Of a stretch of DNA of 64,000 nt, positions 57,762 to 64,000 are shown in pieces; positions within the stretch are counted from its first letter, which is position 1, and every line of letters begins with the position of its first letter. The stretch is taken from assembly GCA_947624965.1 (NCBI GenBank), contig CANQMN010000004.1, positions 1 through 64,000 on the forward strand, written 5' to 3'. The notes beneath the pieces were generated by a model. The model was not told where the DNA came from. It ran no database searches and saw nothing but the letters and a program-made list of their open reading frames with translations. Source of the DNA: an uncultured Clostridia bacterium. GTDB lineage: Bacteria > Bacillota > Clostridia > Christensenellales > Borkfalkiaceae. The translations under genes were made by a program, and so were the position numbers.

Positions 57762-58676
57762 TCACCCCTTCACGGAGCCGATGGCAAGTCCGCTTCGGAT
57801 ATACCGCACGACGTAGGGGTAGAGCAAAAGGATGGGGATGATGCTCATCACCATCGCCGCCGCCTCGACGTTGCGCTGGTTCATAACGAGCCACGGGTTA
57901 TCCTTGTTGAGCGCGGACCGCTGCAACAGCAGGTAGATATAGTAGGAGAGCGGCTGTGCGTCCTGTCCCGCGGCGGAGCCGGAGATGAACAGCATCGCGG
58001 TGCCGTAGCTGTTCCAGGTACCCACGATGGAGAAGAAACAGCAGCTCCCTATGATGGGCAGAGACATGGGCACGACGATGCGGAAGAAGAGCGCGATGTC
58101 GCTCGCGCCGTCCAGCCGCGCCGCCTCCTCGATGTCGGTGGGAATGCCCTCGAAGAACGTCTTGAAATAGAGCAGGTGGGTAACGTTGCTCACCGAGACG
58201 AGGATGATGGACCAAATGTTGTTCAACAGCCCGAAGGTGTGCATGACGAGGTAGATGGGAATGATGCCCGCGGAGAACAGCATGGTGATGATGAAATACA
58301 TCATGATGGTGCCGCGGAAGGGACAATCCCGCTTGGAGAGCGGGTAAGCCGCCATCGCCTCGACGAGGTTGGACATGATGGTGACCGCCGCCGTGATGAT
58401 GACGGAGTTGCCGAAGGAACGCCAGAAATGCTTGGAGATCTCGCCCGCAAGCACGTAGTCGAACGCCTCAAACGAGGGATGGACGGGGAAGAGCACCACG
58501 TCGATGTTGAAATTCCCGTCGTTGAACGCGAGCGAAAAATAGTTGAGGAGCGGGAAGAGCACGACGATGACCATCGCGGACAACAGCACGATATTGAGGA
58601 TGTTGAGCCCGACGTCCACACGGCTCTCGTGGATCTTATTGGGATTCTTTTTGAAGAGCTGTTTCAAACTTTTCAT
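57762..58676 (-). CDS. Carbohydrate ABC transporter permease (LplC/AraQ-like)
   Basis: A 304-residue inner-membrane permease with six helices and the ATPase-coupling EAA loop IPTDIEEAARLDGASDIALFFRIVVPMSLP. The C-terminus PYVVRYIRSGLAIGSVKG is typical of the LplC/YtcP group. It pairs with the next permease and the lipoprotein upstream. No ATPase gene is in the window, so a shared multi-sugar ATPase (MsmX type) probably powers it. Confidence 0.94.
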   Translation of the reverse strand: MKSLKQLFKKNPNKIHESRVDVGLNILNIVLLSAMVIVVLFPLLNYFSLAFNDGNFNIDVVLFPVHPSFEAFDYVLAGEISKHFWRSFGNSVIITAAVTIMSNLVEAMAAYPLSKRDCPFRGTIMMYFIITMLFSAGIIPIYLVMHTFGLLNNIWSIILVSVSNVTHLLYFKTFFEGIPTDIEEAARLDGASDIALFFRIVVPMSLPIIGSCCFFSIVGTWNSYGTAMLFISGSAAGQDAQPLSYYIYLLLQRSALNKDNPWLVMNQRNVEAAAMVMSIIPILLLYPYVVRYIRSGLAIGSVKG

Positions 58677-58686
58677 CGCCGCCTCC

Positions 58687-59697
58687 TTACCACAAGCCGC
58701 GCTTCATCGTCTTCGTCGTGATGGCGTTGCCGATGAGCATGAGCGCGAGCGCGATGAGACCGTTGAATACGCCGAGCCCCGTCGCGAACGGGATATTCGT
58801 GCGGTTGACGACGGAGATCTCATACAGGTAGGTATCGAGAATGATCTGCGAGTCCACGAGGTCGGATTTCACCTGCATCATCGTATACACCTGCTCGAAG
58901 CCGACCGCCATCATGCCGCTGATGTTGAGCACGAGCATGAGCGCAATCGTCGGCATAATGGAGGGAAGCGTGAGATACCACGTCTTTTGCAGTCTGTTCG
59001 CGCCGTCGAGCGTCGCGGATTCGTAATACGTCTTATCGATGGAGGCGATCGCGGAATAGAACAGGATGCACCCCCAGCCCGCGCCCTTCCACGCGGAGAG
59101 GAACACGACGAGCGGCTTGAACCAGCTGTCCTCCGCCATGATGTGCCCCGTAAAACGCCCCAAAACGCCCACGTCCGGATCGAGCAATCCCGACCACGTC
59201 CCCACGACGATCGCCCACGAGAGGAAGTTCGGAATGGAGATGATGATGAGAATGGCTTTCGCGAGCTTCTGGCTCTTCAATTCGGAGAGCTGGATGGCGA
59301 TGACGATGGAGAGCGGGAAACAGATGAGCAGGCGGAACACGTTGATGATGAGCGTGTTCGCGATGGCGCGGTAGAAGGAATCGTCCACGAAGATATCGAG
59401 ATAGTTCTGGAACGTCCAACTTCCGTGCGTGAGGTTATAGAGCACGTCCGCCTTCGTAAGGTCGAATTCGGGACCCTTGAAGGAGAAGAGCACGCCGAGC
59501 ATGGGGAAATAGGAGAACACGAGCGTAAAGAGCGCGGCGGGCAGGATAAACCACAGGAGCCGTTTATACCGCTTCACCTGTTTCCACTGCGTTTTCCAAT
59601 ACCCGCCCGAGGACTTTTCGTCCTTGCGGGTCTTTGTCTGTTTGACGGGGACCGCCTGTTCGGCGGAAGCGGTCTCCTCACGAACGCCGCTTTGCAT
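58687..59697 (-). CDS. Carbohydrate ABC transporter permease (LplB-like)
   Basis: A 336-residue permease. An N-terminal charged tail with KRYKRLLWFILPAALFTLVFSYFPMLGVLFSFK precedes six helices. The EAA loop is IDKTYYESATLDGANRLQKTWYLTLPSI. The sequence matches the LplB/YteP subgroup used for complex oligosaccharides. It has AGAGAGGTAAATT before ATG and lies 16 bases from the binding-protein gene. Confidence 0.94.
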   Translation of the reverse strand: MQSGVREETASAEQAVPVKQTKTRKDEKSSGGYWKTQWKQVKRYKRLLWFILPAALFTLVFSYFPMLGVLFSFKGPEFDLTKADVLYNLTHGSWTFQNYLDIFVDDSFYRAIANTLIINVFRLLICFPLSIVIAIQLSELKSQKLAKAILIIISIPNFLSWAIVVGTWSGLLDPDVGVLGRFTGHIMAEDSWFKPLVVFLSAWKGAGWGCILFYSAIASIDKTYYESATLDGANRLQKTWYLTLPSIMPTIALMLVLNISGMMAVGFEQVYTMMQVKSDLVDSQIILDTYLYEISVVNRTNIPFATGLGVFNGLIALALMLIGNAITTKTMKRGLW

Positions 59698-59713
59698 AAT
59701 TTACCTCTCTCGG

Positions 59714-61534
59714 TCAGCTTCTGTTGAGTTTGACTTCCCTGTACCAGTTCGTCATTTCGGCGACGATGGTATCGCTCCAATAGTAGTACCTTTCGTTGTT
59801 CTTCTTGGCGGAAGTCGTCCTCATGCCCTCGCGGGTATTTGCGATGGCGGCTTCGGGATCCGTCGCGTCGATCGCCGAGGCGATGCCGCGCTTCGCGGTC
59901 GTCCGCGCGAGGATGGAGATGGGCGCCCAGTGTTCCAGAGGCGGCGCCATCGTCATGGGGTTGGTGATGATGGTATCGTCCTTCACGGTTACGACCTGCC
60001 ATCCGTCGAAGCCCGTCTCGCGGAGATGGAAGAGCGAATTCGCCTCCACCGCGTTGGTGCCGTTGCAATACTGCGAGTTGTTTACGATGTGGTCGATATA
60101 CCGCTGGGTGAGTTGGCACCAGAAGCCGCCGCCCGAAACGGATACGGGATGGGGATCTTCCGCGGTGCCGTAGTCGTAGGTGTAAGAATAGGGACGGACG
60201 AAGATGATCTTCTCCGCGTAATTTTCGTGCGCGGTGAACTCCGCGTCCCGCTCCTCTGTGTATTCCTCGGCGGCGGGGGCGGAAGCGTCGAAGTCGGCGG
60301 GGGTGAGTTTGTTCCAGTGCGTGCCCTCTGTGCCGCCGTAGAACTGTGCGAAATGCTCCATCTTCTTGCCGAGGAAGTCGATGACATACAGCGCATCCTC
60401 CGCCATGTATGCGGGAATGACGGTGTAATAGCTCACGCCCGCGTCGTCCCCTTGGATCATCGCCTTTTCCTGTACGGGCGAACCTTCCGTGCCGTCGCCC
60501 CGCACGCGGAGCTGATAGCGGAGCACGTGGTCGCGCACGTTCTCGTATGTATTTTCCATGCCCATTGCCGCGGCGATCTTCTTGTTGCTCACCACGGAGT
60601 TCGCGAGCGGCGTAACGTACCAGTAGGGCTGGTAGGTGCAGGAGATGAGCTCGTTGGCGAACTTGCTGCAATTATCTTCCGAGGACGATTTTTGCCATGC
60701 GTCCGAAATGATTTTTTTCCGGCGAAGTCCGTTCATGTACTTCACGTACTTGGTTACGCCCTCGTGGAACACATACTGCTGGATGTTGCCGTCGGCGTCG
60801 ACATAAAATTCGAGCGGGCAGCCGAACGCGGACATGATGGGGTTGATATTGCTCGAATTGGAGCCGGGAATGCCGAGCGCGTGATAGGTGGCGTTGTCCG
60901 CGCCGAACAGCGCCTGCAACTTTTCGAGCGCATCGGTAACCTCGCCCAACGTTTCGGGAATTTTGGCTTCGCCGTCCTCCTCGTATCCGATCTTCTTCAA
61001 GTGATCCGCGTTCCAGATGAGCGCGCTGTCCACCATGACGGAATAGCCGAAGTCCGGAATGCCGTACAGGTGCCTCACGCCGTCCTTATCCACATAGGCG
61101 GCGGCGTCCCAACCGTAATCCATGAGGTCGATGAGCGCTTTCAGCTTTCTGCCCGATTCCGTCTTTTCGAGGAGTTCGGTGAGGTCGAGGAAGGTCCCGT
61201 TCGCAAGATAGGGATGATATTGCGCCTCGGTGAGCTTCATGAAATGGAATTTTTCCTGCGTGGACAGATAGCCGTTTACCTCGTTGTCCTCGTTGAGCCC
61301 GAGCTCCTGATATTGGATCTGGTAGCCCGTAACCTCTTGGATGATGGCGGCGGTGTCGTCCGAGCCGAACGACGGCATGCCCGTCGTAGGATATAGCCCT
61401 TTCAGGGGAATGGGTTTGGAAAGATCCACGTCCCAGTTGATTTCGTGTTGATAGAGTTCGCCGCATCCCGCAAGAGCCGCCGCGCCCGAGGCGAGCATCG
61501 CTCCCGCAAGAAGGACGGAAATGATACGTTTCAT
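59714..61534 (-). CDS. Extracellular solute-binding lipoprotein (LplA-like)
   Basis: A 606-residue substrate-binding protein of the sugar ABC importer. Signal peptide with lipobox LAGC (C24). The large two-lobed binding domain has MKLTEAQYHPYLANGTFLDLTELLEK near the N-terminus and repeated aromatic residues suited to oligosaccharide binding. Size and partners fit the LplA/YtcQ family of long-chain sugar binders. AAGGAGAAAGTT precedes the ATG. It is followed by both permeases in one operon. Confidence 0.93.
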   Translation of the reverse strand: MKRIISVLLAGAMLASGAAALAGCGELYQHEINWDVDLSKPIPLKGLYPTTGMPSFGSDDTAAIIQEVTGYQIQYQELGLNEDNEVNGYLSTQEKFHFMKLTEAQYHPYLANGTFLDLTELLEKTESGRKLKALIDLMDYGWDAAAYVDKDGVRHLYGIPDFGYSVMVDSALIWNADHLKKIGYEEDGEAKIPETLGEVTDALEKLQALFGADNATYHALGIPGSNSSNINPIMSAFGCPLEFYVDADGNIQQYVFHEGVTKYVKYMNGLRRKKIISDAWQKSSSEDNCSKFANELISCTYQPYWYVTPLANSVVSNKKIAAAMGMENTYENVRDHVLRYQLRVRGDGTEGSPVQEKAMIQGDDAGVSYYTVIPAYMAEDALYVIDFLGKKMEHFAQFYGGTEGTHWNKLTPADFDASAPAAEEYTEERDAEFTAHENYAEKIIFVRPYSYTYDYGTAEDPHPVSVSGGGFWCQLTQRYIDHIVNNSQYCNGTNAVEANSLFHLRETGFDGWQVVTVKDDTIITNPMTMAPPLEHWAPISILARTTAKRGIASAIDATDPEAAIANTREGMRTTSAKKNNERYYYWSDTIVAEMTNWYREVKLNRS

Positions 61535-61703
61535 AACTTTCTCCTTTTTCCCTCTATCCTCAATCGCGACCCCTTCCTCTCGGAAGAGGTCGCAAAGAGG
61601 TTCTCATCCTTCCGCGCAAGGGGGGTGGCGCGGGAAGGAGCTGCGAGTTGGTTCTCCCCCACGCCCGCCCTGCGGGCGCGGGGGCATCGGCTGTTTGCCG
61701 ACG
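61535..61703. other. Gap between the repeat protein and the solute-binding protein
   Basis: It contains a CGCCCGC-CCT-GCGGGCG hairpin (about 61661-61677) without a good T-run. No sigma-A promoter was recognised on the minus strand, so the upstream gene may be in the same operon. Confidence 0.4.
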
Positions 61704-64000
61704 TTAATTCGATTTTGCGATCGTGCCGTCCGTTACCTTCCAGCCGCTCGCGTCCACGGTGCAGCCGTTCTGTTCGAGGAACGCTTTCACGACGCCGATG
61801 TAGTCCTTCATCTTAAACGGCTGGCTGTCCTCATCGGTCGTGAGCGTTCCGCCCGCGAGGGAGACGATCTTGCCGACGCGTTCGCTGAAATAGTCCTCAA
61901 ACTGATGACCGCTTTCCCAGTTCCACTTGATGAGACCGTTGATGTCCTTCGTCCAGTAGGTGTTGAGGAAGGTGATGTCCTCGTCGGCGAGGTCGTCGAA
62001 CGTCGTATAGGTGTTGTCCTTGATCTTCTGCGCGAGCTTCACGGTGCCATAGAGCTCGGTATACGCTTCGACGAAGCCTTCGTACCCGATCTGCGTGAGC
62101 AGGTCGTCTGCGAATTGCGGAAGATCCACATGCGATTCGTCGAGCTTGGATTTGAGAAGGTGGATATAGATCGCAACGAACCAGTTGTTGTCGCCGCTGA
62201 TCACCTTCGTATGCGCCGTGTTCGCATCGTCGTTCTCCTCGCCCGTCCATTCGTCGCCGCGCGCGAGCCTATAAGCGTACTTCAACATTTCCTCGAAGAT
62301 CTGCTCGCCGTTCAACGTCGTCGTATCATCCTTCCTGGGCTTGGAAGAGATGGAGAATTCGGAAATTTCCGAAAGTCCTTCGATCTCCGCGATCGTCGCG
62401 GGGATATCGGACGCCTCCGCCATCTTCACCCATGCCTTGATGGAGGTCTCGCTCACCGCGGCGTAGAGCTTGGCGAGCTTTTCGGGTTCGTTTTTCACGA
62501 GCTCGTACTTGGGCAATACGTTCGTCTTGAAATCGGACAGTTCGGAGTAGAGATACCCGTGATGATCGGTATCGGACGCCGTCCAGCCCTTATAATCGTA
62601 CTGCGTGGGGTCGAAGTAGCCTTGGAACGCTTCTATCACGTCCTGTACTTCCTGCGGAACGGAGAAGTCGGGTTTTGCGTCGAGCTTGGTAACTTCCGCC
62701 GTTACGCCGAGCCCGTTCGCCGTGAGGACCGTTTCGGGACGGTCGCGCTTCACGATGTCGAGGATGACGTTGACGTTGGCTTTCCAGCTATCCTTATCCG
62801 TCGCGCCGAAGTAAATTTCGTAGTTATGAGCGGTGTCGCGGAGGTCGCCGTTGCCGTCGTCGCCATTACTGCCCGAATGGCAATTCCACATGAACCCTTC
62901 CTCGTTGAACCGGAAGTTCAAAAGATGGGTGTTGACAACGTTCTCCATCGTCTCGTCGAGCCACGCGTGATCGCTCTCATTGGTCTTTTCGATGCGCGCG
63001 ACTTCCGTCATAATTGCATAGATGGCGTTGAAGTCCGAAACGAAATCACCTGCGCGTTTATCCTGCGAGCCGCGGTACGAGTAGAGCGTTTCGAGCGCAT
63101 CGGGAAGATCGACTTCCTGCTTTTCAAATTCCTTTTGGAGGAAGAGCACATGGAAGGAACGCTCGAAGTAGCCGGTCTCCGACTGGAAGCCTTTCTCGGC
63201 GAGCTGCGTGCTGTACAGCACCTCGAACGCCTTTTCGATCGCCTGCAAGCCCGTGTACGTAACGGTGTTGTCCATGTCGATGTTGCCGAGCTTGAACGTC
63301 TTTTCCGCCATGGAGGCTTCAAGCGCGAAGAGCTGCGTTGCGAACGTATCCCACGCCGTGATCTCTTCCTCGGTGTACAGCTTGTGGAGGAGCGTCTTGT
63401 TGGGCGCGTCTACCGTATCGTACTTCGCCTTGACGCCCTGATCGCGGTAGTATTTCGCGGAGGCATAGAGGTATCCTTTGAGGTTCTCTTCGCCCACCGT
63501 ATCCCAGCCGAGCCAAGCGTAATTGTTGTCGAGCTTGCCGATCTTATCCATCGCGTCCTTCACTGCCTGCGCTTCTTCGGAGAGCTCGGGTTCCCAAGGT
63601 TTCTCCACCGCCTCGACCTGTGCCGTAAAGCCGAGTCCGCAGTCGTTGAGCCCGGAGGCGTTTTCGGAATCGCGCTTCACGATCTCGCCGAGATAGCGGA
63701 GCGCCTCGTGGAGCGTGGGCATATCGGTGCCGAAATAGTTCTTATAGATGGTATCGCGTCCGTTTTCGCCTGCGTTGGGACGCTGTTCGCCGCCGCCGCC
63801 GTTGCCCCAGTTCCAAATAAGTCCGCCGTCGTGGAAGTTATCCCAGCCGACGTACTTGTTCACGACTGCGGTGAGCGCTTCGTCGAGGAAGGGCGTCGTG
63901 CCCTCCACGTCCAGCTTGTGGAGACGGGCATATTGTTCGTAGATGTCGATGAGGTAGGTCGCGTCCTTCACGAAGCCGTCCGTTTCCACGCAGTTGACCG
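61704..64000 (-). CDS. Large repeat-built protein of unknown function (5' end outside window)
   Basis: An open reading frame runs in from the right edge; at least 765 residues are seen and the start is outside. The protein is built from degenerate modules of about 300 residues. Each module has GLIWNWGNGGG or GFMWNCHSGSNGDD, then YFGTDMPTLHEALRYLGEIVKRD or IYFGATDKDSWKANVNVILDIVKRD, then LGFTAQVEAVEKPWEP or LGVTAEVTKLDAKPDF, then GYLYASAKYYRDQG or GYLYSELSDFKTNV. A third copy is cut short at the C-terminus. The composition is acidic and helical and the protein is probably exported, but no signal is visible. It does not match a family I know. Its place before the sugar importer suggests a glycan-capture role. 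Confidence 0.75.
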   Translation of the reverse strand, partial: VNCVETDGFVKDATYLIDIYEQYARLHKLDVEGTTPFLDEALTAVVNKYVGWDNFHDGGLIWNWGNGGGGEQRPNAGENGRDTIYKNYFGTDMPTLHEALRYLGEIVKRDSENASGLNDCGLGFTAQVEAVEKPWEPELSEEAQAVKDAMDKIGKLDNNYAWLGWDTVGEENLKGYLYASAKYYRDQGVKAKYDTVDAPNKTLLHKLYTEEEITAWDTFATQLFALEASMAEKTFKLGNIDMDNTVTYTGLQAIEKAFEVLYSTQLAEKGFQSETGYFERSFHVLFLQKEFEKQEVDLPDALETLYSYRGSQDKRAGDFVSDFNAIYAIMTEVARIEKTNESDHAWLDETMENVVNTHLLNFRFNEEGFMWNCHSGSNGDDGNGDLRDTAHNYEIYFGATDKDSWKANVNVILDIVKRDRPETVLTANGLGVTAEVTKLDAKPDFSVPQEVQDVIEAFQGYFDPTQYDYKGWTASDTDHHGYLYSELSDFKTNVLPKYELVKNEPEKLAKLYAAVSETSIKAWVKMAEASDIPATIAEIEGLSEISEFSISSKPRKDDTTTLNGEQIFEEMLKYAYRLARGDEWTGEENDDANTAHTKVISGDNNWFVAIYIHLLKSKLDESHVDLPQFADDLLTQIGYEGFVEAYTELYGTVKLAQKIKDNTYTTFDDLADEDITFLNTYWTKDINGLIKWNWESGHQFEDYFSERVGKIVSLAGGTLTTDEDSQPFKMKDYIGVVKAFLEQNGCTVDASGWKVTDGTIAKSN

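Overview
The window is GC-rich (roughly 60% by eye) chromosomal DNA from an endospore-forming, anaerobic member of the Clostridia. The evidence is a SpoIIE homologue, a gerA-gerB-gerC germination operon, matches to Spo0A boxes, pyruvate formate-lyase with its activase, and EFR1-type flavodoxin/ferredoxin chemistry. The style (very frequent ATGA stop/start overlaps, many short GC-rich palindromic repeats between genes) suggests an uncultured gut lineage such as the Christensenellales. That placement is an inference, not a demonstration.

Layout: 1-408 is a tandem repeat of about 205 bp. 463-1813 holds grpE and a phosphoribosyltransferase. 2435-6711 holds a membrane protein and a gerABC-like operon. 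6750-7229 is an autonomous transcript with mini-ORFs and two terminators. 7318-9603 is spoIIE behind a Spo0A box. 9761-11403 is an operon of pyrophosphatase, an SGNH hydrolase and a nicotinamidase-like hydrolase. 11507-13144 is a tRNA-Ser(GCU) locus with a duplicated tRNA 3' end, an AT-rich GNAT gene and structured non-coding DNA. 13145-14598 holds two small genes around paired Spo0A boxes, plus tcdA. 14725-20313 holds metY, an iron-type alcohol dehydrogenase, an EFR1 protein and an SDR/zinc-finger fusion. 21212-27251 is a pyruvate formate-lyase operon, followed by tex. 27471-32552 holds a DUF697 protein, mreB-maf-ppx and a two-gene TauE transporter. 32777-37181 holds a giant surface protein and pnuC. 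37211-43501 holds rsmF, an exonuclease, serS and a P-type ATPase. 43787-45536 holds a phosphoesterase and nadA. 46015-64000 is one long minus-strand glycan and amino-sugar operon.

The two most notable systems are these. (1) The pfl operon begins with a leader that fits a divergent ZTP (pfl-motif) riboswitch overlapping a terminator. It then encodes PflA, a small thioredoxin-like protein, a PFL that stops just before the glycyl-radical domain, and a separate 78-residue gene carrying exactly that missing domain. PFL is therefore split into two polypeptides, under a switch that senses shortage of 10-formyl-tetrahydrofolate. (2) The 18-kb glycan locus links an LplABC-type ABC importer, a DUF4127 protein, GH31, GH26 and GH36 enzymes, and NanE, a kinase, NagB and NagA. 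It is preceded by a large repeat-built protein of unknown function. Together these would capture a glycan, trim it and convert N-acetylhexosamines to fructose-6-phosphate.

Six intergenic regions are filled with a dispersed family of GC-rich palindromes. Most long ORFs on the opposite strand of real genes are shadows and are not listed. Coordinates and residue numbers were counted by hand from the sequence; family assignments come from recognised motifs, with no database search.
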